This document shows, piece by piece, positions 23,990-31,515 of a DNA stretch of 61,323 bases. Both the position numbers and the translations under genes were made by a program. The stretch's first letter is position 1, and each line of letters begins with the position of its first letter. This DNA is from Clostridiaceae bacterium (lineage in GTDB: Bacteria; Bacillota; Clostridia; Peptostreptococcales; Peptostreptococcaceae). A model generated the notes under the pieces. That model saw only the letters and a program-made list of their open reading frames with translations, had not been told where the DNA came from and did no database searches. The stretch spans positions 972 to 62,294 of the forward strand of contig CABIVQ010000012.1 in assembly GCA_902362365.1 (NCBI GenBank), given 5' to 3'.

Positions 23990-24190
23990 TTCTAATATTT
24001 CAAGTTCAATCATATCTTCTATTGCATCTACCTCTGCTTCAATTTCTTTATATTTTTCATATGCTACTTTTACTAATAACTCTTTTTCATCAGTAAACAT
24101 TGTTCTGTCATTAGCCATTTTTGCTTTAAAATTTAAATATTCCTTATAAGCATCTGTTCTCAACTGCCTTACTTTTTTTAATTGATCCAT
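23954..24190 (-). CDS. Small coiled-coil phage protein
   Basis: Protein of 78 residues, fully helical and charged (QLRTDAYKEYLNFKAKMAND, YKEIEAEVDAIEDMIELEIL), suggesting a coiled coil. The end of the gene forms one arm of a hairpin. RBS GGTGAG before ATG. Function unknown. Confidence 0.55.
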   Translation of the reverse strand: MDQLKKVRQLRTDAYKEYLNFKAKMANDRTMFTDEKELLVKVAYEKYKEIEAEVDAIEDMIELEILERDTIQSMKCPY

Positions 24191-24298
24191 TTAACTCACC
24201 ATCCTTCTATACGCTTTTAGTAAATCAAATCTGAAATTTAATTCATCTTTTCTATGTTTAAAATCTTTTACAAAAGATTGAAGTATAAGTATGTTCAT
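24191..24298 (-). CDS. 35-residue phage microprotein
   Basis: Frame MNILILQSFVKDFKHRKDEL... beginning eight bases after GGAGG and ending directly at the start of the next gene (TAA-ATG). Amphipathic and basic. Coding is supported by the RBS and exact junction only. Confidence 0.45.
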   Translation of the reverse strand: MNILILQSFVKDFKHRKDELNFRFDLLKAYRRMVS

Positions 24299-24311
24299 TT
24301 GCATAACCTCC

Positions 24312-24620
24312 TTAAAAAATACCACCATTAGATGTCCATTTTTCGTAACTAAGTCTATCTATCCTATACTCTCTTCCAACTTTAATTACTGAAAATAGCT
24401 TATTTTTTTCAGCATACTTAGCTAGAGATCTAACATAACTTTCTGATGCTTTTATGTAATTTGAAAATTCTTTTATTGTTAGATACTCTCTAGGAGCATA
24501 ATCATTGTTATCCCTAAACATTTGCATAACTTCTACTATATCTTCTCGTTCTGATATAGCTATTAAAAGTGAATCTATATCTATATTTCTAACTATTAAT
24601 TTTTGTACTTCAGTTGCCAT
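24312..24620 (-). CDS. Excisionase-like helix-turn-helix protein
   Basis: Protein of 102 residues with a C-terminal winged-helix segment: LTIKEFSNYIKASESYVRSL then KVGREYRIDRLSYEKW, which fits the helix-turn-helix DNA-binding domain of the excisionase family. The N-terminal part (NIDIDSLLIAISEREDIVEV) is helical. It could be an excisionase (though distant from the integrase) or a regulator. AGGAGGG precedes the ATG. Confidence 0.65.
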   Translation of the reverse strand: MATEVQKLIVRNIDIDSLLIAISEREDIVEVMQMFRDNNDYAPREYLTIKEFSNYIKASESYVRSLAKYAEKNKLFSVIKVGREYRIDRLSYEKWTSNGGIF

Positions 24621-24629
24621 AATTCCCTC

Positions 24630-25421
24630 CTATGCCTCTGATACAGCTAATATCGGCTTTAATTTATTTATAAAGTAAACTTGACCTTTACCTGTTACCT
24701 TAGGTGTTTTACTTATGCTTATATGACCATCTGAATGATTTATTGTAGTTTCTTTTATTTCAAATAAACCTTGCTCCATAGACTTTTGAGTTGGCATATT
24801 GTAATCAACACCTTTTCTTTTAATTAAGTATCCATTATTTCTTAACCATTCAAAGAATCTCTTTTGACCTGTATCTATTCCATTTTGCTTTAGTATCTTT
24901 GCTAGTTCACCCACTAATATTGATGTATGACTAGCGCTTACTGCATCTGCAAATATTGCTTTTGGTTTTAATTCATTATTTTCTATTTTCAACTTTTCAT
25001 TAACTAAATTTAAATTATCTATTTTCTTATTTGCTAGTATCAATGCTCTTGCCATTACCTTTTCAGGACTATTCCAATCTTTTTCTATTTTTAAGAAATA
25101 TTTTCTTGCTTGTTTTCCCTTTTCACTTCTTTGTATCATTGCTATTTCTTTTGCCATGTCTAGTTTAAGTGCATGATTTATAATCATTCTTTCTACCATT
25201 CTTGAACCTTCTTTTTTTTGAGAAAGTTCATTAAACATTGCAAAATCAATATTTTCATCGAAACCATACTCACACATTCTATTAAACCAATCTATATACT
25301 TAGATTTTACTTCTAAAAATTCATATAACTCTCTACCATTTACTATCGGTTCTTGATTTTCATTTACCTCAATTTTTATCGGTATTATATTTTCATTTGT
25401 TGCTTCTACTGAATTTGACAT
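24630..25421 (-). CDS. Phage antirepressor (AntA/KilAC type)
   Basis: Protein of 263 residues. The N-terminal part (VNGRELYEFLEVKSKYIDWF, residues about 30-110) is an AntA/AntB-like antirepressor domain. The C-terminal part (about 160-260: AVSASHTSILVGELAKILKQ, RKGVDYNMPTQKSMEQGLFE, GKGQVYFINK) is the KilAC-type DNA-binding domain. Such proteins counteract the repressor and promote lytic growth. It lies immediately downstream of the Cro-like gene. AGGAGGG precedes ATG 25421. Confidence 0.85.
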   Translation of the reverse strand: MSNSVEATNENIIPIKIEVNENQEPIVNGRELYEFLEVKSKYIDWFNRMCEYGFDENIDFAMFNELSQKKEGSRMVERMIINHALKLDMAKEIAMIQRSEKGKQARKYFLKIEKDWNSPEKVMARALILANKKIDNLNLVNEKLKIENNELKPKAIFADAVSASHTSILVGELAKILKQNGIDTGQKRFFEWLRNNGYLIKRKGVDYNMPTQKSMEQGLFEIKETTINHSDGHISISKTPKVTGKGQVYFINKLKPILAVSEA

Positions 25422-25507
25422 TATATCCCTCCTATTATTTCTATATAAATCTCATACAATAAAGTTATACATAAGTATCATTTTAAAAATTCACAATACG
25501 CGAATAG

Positions 25508-25699
25508 TTAACTTAAAAAAATTTCTCGCATGTCGAATCCTAATAAGTCTGATAATTTTATTGCCTCAGCTACAGTAAACTTTCTTTTTCCATTTTCTTT
25601 ATCACAATATGCACCTGTGGAAAGTCCTAGTTTGTCAGCGACCTGCTTTTGAGTTAGTTCTTTTTTTACTCTTTCTGACTTTAATATATTTTTCTTCAT
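25508..25699 (-). CDS. Cro-like transcription regulator
   Basis: Protein of 63 residues that is essentially one Xre/Cro helix-turn-helix domain: ERVKKELTQKQVADKLGLST followed by KLSDLLGFDMREIF. It is transcribed divergently from the larger repressor gene, the usual arrangement for a lytic-promoting Cro. GAGGTGA lies before ATG 25699. Confidence 0.85.
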   Translation of the reverse strand: MKKNILKSERVKKELTQKQVADKLGLSTGAYCDKENGKRKFTVAEAIKLSDLLGFDMREIFLS

Positions 25700-25718
25700 T
25701 TCTTCACCTCAATTCACA

Positions 25719-25826
25719 TTTTGCGACTTTCTATGTTATTAGTATAATTCCCAAAATGCGAATAGTCAATACATTTTTCGAAAAAAAATCTAATTTTGCG
25801 AATTTAATACTCATTTTGCGTATTTT
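25719..25826. promoter_or_regulatory. Repressor/Cro operator cluster
   Basis: The intergenic region has four copies of a TGCG-centred half-site: TTTTGCGAC (25719), AAAATGCGAAT (25753), ATTTTGCGAAT (25793) and ATTTTGCGTAT (25813). A further related site, ACGCGAAT, sits at 25498. They flank and overlap the divergent promoters, as expected for operators bound by the two helix-turn-helix proteins. Confidence 0.65.
25741..25769 (-). promoter_or_regulatory. Early lytic promoter
   Basis: Minus-strand TTGACT (25764-25769) and TATACT (25741-25746) with an ideal 17-base spacer. An operator half-site lies inside the spacer, so repressor binding should block it. It drives cro, the antirepressor and the early genes. 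Confidence 0.8.
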
Positions 25827-25860
25827 AGTATATTATAAAGTCATATAGGAGGTGATTTTA

Positions 25861-26241
25861 GTGTCATTTATAGATGATAAATTAATATTTGCGAATAGAT
25901 TAAGAAAAGAAAGAGAATGTTTAGGATTGATGCAAAAGGAGATGGCTCAAAAGCTTAATATACCTCCAAATACATATAATGGTTACGAAACAGGAAAAAG
26001 AAGCCCTAATTTAGAAGTCGCTAAGCATATATCAGACACATTAGATATATCTGTCGACTACCTCCTTGGAAGAACAGATGAAAGAAACTTAAATAAAGAA
26101 AAACCTGAACTTGATAAAGGTATTACAACAATAAATGCTAAAAAAATAAATATAGATGACGATTTACCAGACGAGGCATATGACAAAATTAATGAATATA
26201 TAAAAATGGTTGAAATGATGTATAAAAATAAAGATAAATAA
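25861..26241 (+). CDS. Phage repressor (Xre family, no protease domain)
   Basis: Protein of 126 residues with an N-terminal helix-turn-helix (FANRLRKERECLGLMQKEMA, NIPPNTYNGYETGKRSPNLE) and a conserved DYLLGRTDE segment after it. The C-terminus is short and acidic. It lacks the self-cleaving LexA/CI peptidase domain, consistent with inactivation in trans by the ImmA-like protease encoded downstream. I use GTG 25861, eight bases after AGGAGG. Confidence 0.85.
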   Translation: MSFIDDKLIFANRLRKERECLGLMQKEMAQKLNIPPNTYNGYETGKRSPNLEVAKHISDTLDISVDYLLGRTDERNLNKEKPELDKGITTINAKKINIDDDLPDEAYDKINEYIKMVEMMYKNKDK

Positions 26242-26302
26242 TGCTAAATCTTTAGAACTTATATATCTAAATATATTATCTACTCGAGGGGGAACATTAC
26301 AT

Positions 26303-27817
26303 ATGGGGATATTTAATTTTGGACCAAGTAAAAAAGAATTACGAAAACAAATATTAGAGTTACAAAATAAAAATGCTATTATCGAAAAGAATTTAGAAAA
26401 TATTAAAAATGAAAATAACAATTTAAAAGAAAGCTTAACTCAAACTAATATCGAGAAAAATACATTCAAAGATAAGTTAGCATCTTTAACTCTTTCTAAA
26501 GAAGAAATGAAATACCTAAATCTAAAAGAGGAATTAGAAGTATTATTTAAAAATAGTCAACAACTTAATACTGATATCACAAGTAAGTCAGAAGAATTAA
26601 AACGTATATCTACTGATTGTGAAGTAAAATTACAAGAATATACTACTTTAAAAGATGAATATAATATTCAATTAAATAAATTAGAGAACATACCTAAGAA
26701 AAAGATTAAAATTAATACAATTTTTAAAAGTATGGAAAATACACTTAAAGAATATATATCTGCAGATTTACCTTCACACTATCTTAACCTTCCAGATTAT
26801 GATCATGAGCTAATAGATAGATTAACTCCATCTATTAGTATAAAACTTCATAGTATGGATATTAAGGAATTAAGAAAATCTTTAAAAATAAATCAAGAGT
26901 TAATAGAGGAAGCACTAAATAAGTATGAATCAAGGTATACAACTAAATCAAATAAAGCAATATATAAACTTATGGTTATAGCCCTGAGATCTGAGCTTCA
27001 AAATGTCTTGTATAATTTAAAATATGGTTCTCTAGATGAATCTTTAGATGCAATCAAAGAGATAACAAAAAAATATATAACTATTGCCTCTGATGGAAAT
27101 CAAAATATTGCACCTACTGTAGTTAAATTCATCGGTGAAATAGAATATCTATTCCTAGATTGTGTAAGAATAGAGTACCAATATTATGTAAAAAAAGAAC
27201 AACAAAGAGCTGAGCAAGCTGCTATTAGAGAACAAATGAAACAAGAGGCCGCTGAAAAGAAAGCTCTAGAGGCTCAAAAAAAACAAGTGGAAGCAGAAGA
27301 AGAAAAATATAAGAATGAAATACTTAAAATACAAGAACAGTTAAAAGCATCAGAGGATAATGAAAAAATTGCTCAGTTTGAACGTAGGATACAAGAACTT
27401 CAGGATCAACTAGATATGGTTGAAACTAAAAAGGAAGATATTATAAGTAGACAAAATGGTAAGGCCGGTAATGTTTATATAATAAGTAACCTTGGTTCAT
27501 TTGGTGATAATGTATTTAAGATAGGTATGACGAGAAGATTAGACCCATTTGAAAGAATTAAAGAACTTGGTAGTGCGAGTGTTCCATTTACTTTTGATAT
27601 TCATAGTTTTATTTTCTCTGACGATGCAGTAGGATTAGAGCAAAAACTACATAATATTTTAGAAGATAAGAGAGTTAATAAAATAAACTTAAGGAAAGAG
27701 TTCTTTAAAGTTTCAATAGATGAACTGGAAGAATTAGTTAATGATATAGATCCTTCTGCTGAGTTTAATAAAACAATGATAGCTGAAGAGTATCATCAAA
27801 GTTTATCTTTGAGCTAG
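26303..27817 (+). CDS. DUF4041 protein with C-terminal GIY-YIG-like (T5orf172/MUG113) domain
   Basis: Protein of 504 residues. Residues 1-140 and 300-390 are long coiled coils (AAIREQMKQEAAEKKALEAQ and onwards). The middle (about 140-300) matches the DUF4041 pattern (DRLTPSISIKLHSMDIKELR, GEIEYLFLDCVRIEYQYYVK). The C-terminal 110 residues (GNVYIISNLGSFGDNVFKIG, MTRRLDPFERIKELG, EQKLHNILEDKRVNKI) form a T5orf172/MUG113 GIY-YIG-like nuclease domain. It lies in the lysogeny module, so it is probably expressed in the lysogen and may exclude other phages. GAGGGGGA precedes the ATG. Confidence 0.8.
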   Translation: MGIFNFGPSKKELRKQILELQNKNAIIEKNLENIKNENNNLKESLTQTNIEKNTFKDKLASLTLSKEEMKYLNLKEELEVLFKNSQQLNTDITSKSEELKRISTDCEVKLQEYTTLKDEYNIQLNKLENIPKKKIKINTIFKSMENTLKEYISADLPSHYLNLPDYDHELIDRLTPSISIKLHSMDIKELRKSLKINQELIEEALNKYESRYTTKSNKAIYKLMVIALRSELQNVLYNLKYGSLDESLDAIKEITKKYITIASDGNQNIAPTVVKFIGEIEYLFLDCVRIEYQYYVKKEQQRAEQAAIREQMKQEAAEKKALEAQKKQVEAEEEKYKNEILKIQEQLKASEDNEKIAQFERRIQELQDQLDMVETKKEDIISRQNGKAGNVYIISNLGSFGDNVFKIGMTRRLDPFERIKELGSASVPFTFDIHSFIFSDDAVGLEQKLHNILEDKRVNKINLRKEFFKVSIDELEELVNDIDPSAEFNKTMIAEEYHQSLSLS

Positions 27818-27868
27818 TTAAAACAATAAATATAATCTATAATTAATTATTTAAAATTAAAATATAAT

Positions 27869-27905
27869 AATAAGAGCGGTAAATATGATACTGCTCTTAT
27901 TTATA
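27869..27905 (+). terminator. Hairpin after the DUF4041 gene
   Basis: Nine-bp stem AATAAGAGC / GCTCTTATT with a 15-base loop, 52 bases after the stop codon. The T-run is short and interrupted (TTATAA), so termination may be weak. Confidence 0.5.
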
Positions 27906-27914
27906 ACTCTATAC

Positions 27915-27928
27915 CGAACATAAGTTCG
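27915..27928. promoter_or_regulatory. LexA (SOS) box before the ImmA-like gene
   Basis: CGAACATAAGTTCG, a perfect five-base inverted repeat with a four-base centre, matches the Gram-positive LexA/DinR box (CGAAC-N4-GTTCG). It lies 22 bases upstream of the ImmA-like start, between it and the preceding hairpin, so DNA damage should switch the gene on. Confidence 0.75.
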
Positions 27929-27950
27929 CAATCCGAAGGGGAGATTGATA

Positions 27951-28466
27951 ATGACAAAACTAGAACATTTATATGAACTTGCTCTAAATGAGCATATTGA
28001 TATTCACTTCTTCGATTTAAAAGAAATTGGTTTATTAGGATTGAATGTTAGTAAAGAAAATATGCCACACATGATATTTTTAGATCATTCTGTTAAGAAA
28101 GATACTACACTTCATTTGAATATTTTAGCTCATGAGTTAGGACATTATTTTACGAGTTTTGGTAACTCTATAGCTGAAACTAACTATATTGAAAAAGTAC
28201 TTAACAATAAATGTGAAAATAAAGCTGACAGATGGGCCTGTGAGTTTTTAGTTAGAGAAGATGAATTGATTGATGCTTTGAATAAAAATATTAATTGTAT
28301 TCATGATCTTGCAGAATACTTAGATGTTGATGTTAAAACTTTACTAAAAAGGCTTGAATATTTATCATTACAAAAACCAACTCTAAGAATATCTGATACA
28401 AGACAATTAGTGCTTACTAATCTTCCGAATATATATTTTTATGAAGATATTTGCACTTACTTATAA
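27951..28466 (+). CDS. ImmA/IrrE-family metallopeptidase
   Basis: Protein of 171 residues with the zinc protease motif HELGH (61-65) in NILAHELGHYF and a downstream acidic ligand region in KADRWACEFL (about 91-100). ImmA-type proteases cleave the cognate Xre repressor to induce the element, as in ICEBs1. Here the repressor gene is about 1.7 kb upstream on the same strand. The start is ATG 27951, seven bases after AAGGGGAG. Confidence 0.85.
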   Translation: MTKLEHLYELALNEHIDIHFFDLKEIGLLGLNVSKENMPHMIFLDHSVKKDTTLHLNILAHELGHYFTSFGNSIAETNYIEKVLNNKCENKADRWACEFLVREDELIDALNKNINCIHDLAEYLDVDVKTLLKRLEYLSLQKPTLRISDTRQLVLTNLPNIYFYEDICTYL

Positions 28467-28479
28467 GGAGGTGGTCTGA

Positions 28480-29616
28480 TTGAACATCAACAGTGTTTTT
28501 ATCAGAAAAAGAAATGAAAACTATAATGTAGTACTAGAATATTTAGATGAAGAAACTGGGAAAAGCAAACAAAGAAGCCAAGGATCTTTTAAAAAGAAAA
28601 AAGATGCAGAAAAACTTCTTATAGAAATAAAAAGTTCTATTAATAATAATAAGTTCCAAGTTCCAACGTCCAAAACATTCGTAGATAGATGTTATGAATA
28701 TTATAATAACACCGCTAAGGATTTTTCTCCTACTACATTAAAACGTGCAAATGCCGTTATAAGAAATTACGTAAACTCTTTTTTTAAAGATAAAAAGTTA
28801 ATAGATTTAAGCATTAAAAATTACCAAGACTTTATAAATCATTTATATACAACAAGTCTAAAGACAAGCACTATAAAAGAAATATTAAATAAAACAGACG
28901 CAGTCTTACATGAGTGTTATAGGCTTAGAGAAATAAAAGAAAATATTCCAGACTTTATAATTTTGCCTAAGAGATCAGATATATCTAACATAGATATTTA
29001 TACTGTAGAAGAAGCACAAAAAATACTTTCAGAGTGCTCTAACTTTCCTATTTTAGAAATACCTATGCATTTATTCTTATTAGGTGGCTTAAGATTTGGA
29101 GAGATGGCAGGACTACTTTGGGAAGATGTAGATTTTGAACATAACATATTAAGAATACGTAATAATTTAATATATGTAGATGGAGAATATTTCTTAAGGA
29201 AAACTAAAACAGATGGAAGTACTAGAGATATAACAGTTCCAATAGCTTTAATGAAACTACTTAAGAAAGAGAAGATTAAACAAAATAAGCTTAAGATGCA
29301 AAATTTATTAAAAAATGATCACAATGTAGTTTGCTTGAATAGTAAATACAGATATTGGAATAATAGTTCTTTTACAGTTGCTTATAAAACCTTTTTAAAG
29401 AAAATAAATATGAGATACATTAAAATTCATTCATTGCGACATGCTCATGCATCCATGCTTATATTAGCAAATACAGATATGAAAACTGTATCTGAAAGAC
29501 TGGGTCATACAGATATTAAAATTACCATGAACATATATAGTCATGTTTTAAAAGAAATGGATTTAACCGCATCAGAAAATATAGAAAAAATACTTTTATA
29601 TAAAAAATCAAACTAA
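28480..29616 (+). CDS. int: Phage tyrosine integrase
   Basis: Protein of 378 residues. The N-terminal arm-binding and SAM-like domains (residues about 1-170) contain the common pattern FVDRCYEYYNNTAKDFSPTT. The catalytic domain shows Arg in LGGLRFGEMAGL (about 205), HSLRHAHASM (H-x-x-R, about 319), LGHTDIKITM (His) and the nucleophile Tyr in MNIYSHV (about 352). It recombines attP and attB. The start TTG 28480 is seven bases after AAGGAGG. Confidence 0.92.
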   Translation: MNINSVFIRKRNENYNVVLEYLDEETGKSKQRSQGSFKKKKDAEKLLIEIKSSINNNKFQVPTSKTFVDRCYEYYNNTAKDFSPTTLKRANAVIRNYVNSFFKDKKLIDLSIKNYQDFINHLYTTSLKTSTIKEILNKTDAVLHECYRLREIKENIPDFIILPKRSDISNIDIYTVEEAQKILSECSNFPILEIPMHLFLLGGLRFGEMAGLLWEDVDFEHNILRIRNNLIYVDGEYFLRKTKTDGSTRDITVPIALMKLLKKEKIKQNKLKMQNLLKNDHNVVCLNSKYRYWNNSSFTVAYKTFLKKINMRYIKIHSLRHAHASMLILANTDMKTVSERLGHTDIKITMNIYSHVLKEMDLTASENIEKILLYKKSN

Positions 29617-29617
29617 T

Positions 29618-29646
29618 AATGCTGCACTTTTTTAAGTTGCAGCATT
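29618..29646. other. Hairpin next to the integrase gene
   Basis: Nine-bp inverted repeat AATGCTGCA / TGCAGCATT immediately after the stop codon, without a T-run on either side. It may be a weak terminator or part of the attachment region. Confidence 0.45.
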
Positions 29647-29691
29647 GTCAGTTTGATGTCAGTTTTTATAGATTGTCAGTTTGATGTCAGT
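29647..29691 (+). repeat. Direct repeats next to int (candidate arm-type sites)
   Basis: Two identical 17-base copies of GTCAGTTTGATGTCAGT (29647-29663 and 29675-29691), 28 bases apart. Each contains GTCAGT twice. Such repeats directly beside int are the expected arm-binding sites of the integrase's N-terminal domain, so the prophage right end (attR) should lie just beyond. Confidence 0.65.
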
Positions 29692-30060
29692 GTATTTTTA
29701 TAATAAATAAACTAATTAAATCTGGTATTTCCAGCAGTTATAGTAATTATATTTTACCAATAAATGTAAAATATCACTTCTCGAACAAGTCCTAAATAAA
29801 ATTTACTATTTAGAGTTTTAATTTTTTACTAACTATTTGTTTAAATATATCAGTAAGTATCTAGCTATTAAAAGTTATTAATATTTAATATTAGATAATT
29901 TTTATTCTAACATATTTTTATTCTCACTCCAACAACTTTATTACACTTAAATACAGATCAATACAAGTTCTACTATATATGTAATAATCTTGATTTATTT
30001 CATATATTCGACATTTTTCGTATTCTTTTGATAATTTTTTAATTTTTTTAAAAAAATCTA
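29692..30060. other. Gene-free AT-rich region containing the prophage-host boundary
   Basis: No plausible gene is visible on either strand. The region links the integrase arm-type repeats to the promoter of the PTS-like gene, so the attachment core is expected here. The core cannot be placed without the left prophage end. Confidence 0.45.
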
Positions 30061-30089
30061 TTTACAACCCTAATTATTTGCTTTATAAT
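30061..30089 (+). promoter_or_regulatory. Promoter of the PTS IIC-like gene
   Basis: TTTACA (30061-30066) and TATAAT (30084-30089) with a 17-base spacer, about 95 bases before the start codon at 30186. The leader between them has no recognised riboswitch. Confidence 0.6.
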
Positions 30090-30185
30090 CATAATTAATC
30101 TAATTAATTCCTTCACATATATTGAATCGAAGGAAAACAGTATCATTAGGACTTATAAAAAAATAAAACATCAGGAGGTAAAGTT

Positions 30186-31223
30186 ATGATACAAATATTA
30201 ACAGGTACTGCTTTATTATTAGTAGTATTAGCATTATTTACTTTATTTAGTTACAAAGCGCCACAAGGTATGAAGGCAATGGGTGGACTTGCAAACGCTG
30301 CTTGTGCAAGTTTCTTAGTTGAAGCTTTCCATTTCTCATTCTTTGGTGAAGTTTTAGGAATCAAATTCTTAGAAAATGTTGGGGCTGCAAACGGTTCATT
30401 AGGTGGAGTTGCTGCTGCTACATTAGTACCATTAGCATTAGGAGTTTCTCCAGTTTATGCTGTAATGGTAGGTTTAGCTTGTATGAACTTTAAAATATTA
30501 CCAGGTTTCATAGCTGGATACTTAATATCTTTCGTAATCAAATTCTTAGAAAAGAAAATACCAGCTGGTCTTGATTTAATAGTAATAATAGTTTTAGCTA
30601 CTCCATTAGCTTACTTAATAGGAGATGTTACTAGCCCAATAGTTAACGGTGTATTAGGAACTGTAGGTTCTGTTTTAACTGAAGCTTCTTCTGCTTCTCC
30701 AATATTAATGGGTATAATACTTGGTGGACTTATAACAGTTGTTGCTACTGCTCCACTTAGTTCAATGGCTTTAACAGCTATGATAGGTTTAACAGGTGCT
30801 CCAATGGCAATAGGTGCATTATCAGTATTCGGTTCTTCTTTCATGAACTTCGTATTCTTCTCAAAAATGAAGTTTGGTTCTAAGAAAGATAATATAGCTG
30901 TTGCTATAGAACCATTAACTCAAGCTGACTTAATATCTGCAAACCCTGTACCAGTATATGTTACTAACTTCATAGGTGGAGCTATGTCTGGTGTTATAAT
31001 AGCTTTAATGGGTCTTACTAATAATTCTCCAGGAACTGCTACTCCAATAGCTGGTCTTGCTGTAATGTTCGCTTACAACCCAGCAATAAAAGTTATAATA
31101 ACTGCTGTAGGATGTGCTTTAGTAAGTATATTAGCTGGATTTATAGGACATGCTATATTCAAAAACTACAAAATAACTACTGCTGATGTAGTTCGTGGAA
31201 CTGAATCTAACGAAGCTGTTTAG
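30186..31223 (+). CDS. PTS EIIC-type membrane protein (PF13303-like)
   Basis: Protein of 345 residues with about nine hydrophobic segments, small residues dominating (GGLANAACASFLVEAFHFSF, ANGSLGGVAAATLVPLALG). It resembles the PTS EIIC_2 family of membrane permeases. No IIA or IIB domain or gene is nearby, so any phosphotransferase link is unproven and the substrate is unknown. RBS AGGAGG lies before the ATG. It is the first host gene after the prophage and ends in a strong terminator. Confidence 0.75.
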   Translation: MIQILTGTALLLVVLALFTLFSYKAPQGMKAMGGLANAACASFLVEAFHFSFFGEVLGIKFLENVGAANGSLGGVAAATLVPLALGVSPVYAVMVGLACMNFKILPGFIAGYLISFVIKFLEKKIPAGLDLIVIIVLATPLAYLIGDVTSPIVNGVLGTVGSVLTEASSASPILMGIILGGLITVVATAPLSSMALTAMIGLTGAPMAIGALSVFGSSFMNFVFFSKMKFGSKKDNIAVAIEPLTQADLISANPVPVYVTNFIGGAMSGVIIALMGLTNNSPGTATPIAGLAVMFAYNPAIKVIITAVGCALVSILAGFIGHAIFKNYKITTADVVRGTESNEAV

Positions 31224-31244
31224 TAGTAAAAATATAAATTAGCA

Positions 31245-31290
31245 AAAAAGGTCTCTACCATTCATATATTCAAATGGTAGAGACCTTTTT
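31245..31290 (+). terminator. Terminator of the PTS IIC-like gene
   Basis: Stem of about 14 bp (AAAGGTCTCTACCA... with TGGTAGAGACCTTT) followed by a T-run, 21 bases after the stop codon. Confidence 0.8.
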
Positions 31291-31320
31291 ATATAGATAT
31301 ATTACAGTATATATTTAACT

Positions 31321-31360
31321 AAAAAAGCATTGATATAATTAATTATATCAATGCTTTTTT
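31321..31360. terminator. Bidirectional terminator beside the tRNA
   Basis: Perfect 20-base-arm palindrome AAAAAAGCATTGATATAATT and complement, with T-runs in both directions. It would end the tRNA transcript on the minus strand. Confidence 0.8.
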
Positions 31361-31370
31361 AGTTAAATAT

Positions 31371-31454
31371 TGGTGCGGATGAAGGGAGTCGAACCCCCAC
31401 GCTATAGGCGCCAGATCCTAAGTCTGGTGCGTCTGCCAATTCCGCCACATCCGC
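31371..31454 (-). tRNA. tRNA-Leu (anticodon UAG)
   Basis: The minus strand reads as a class II tRNA: acceptor GCGGATG pairing with CATCCGC, anticodon stem CCAGA/TCTGG around loop CTTAGGA giving anticodon TAG, a long variable arm, T-arm GGGGGTTCGACTCCC, and an encoded CCA end. It decodes CUA and probably other CUN leucine codons. Confidence 0.93.
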
Positions 31455-31515
31455 AAGTTGTTACTCTTTAAATGTAGCACATGATTTTATATTTCTCAAT
31501 ATATTTTAAAAATAT

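Noticed and set aside
31371..31454. tRNA-Leu as the prophage attachment site
   Set aside because: It lies about 1.7 kb beyond int, with an intact host gene and terminators between.
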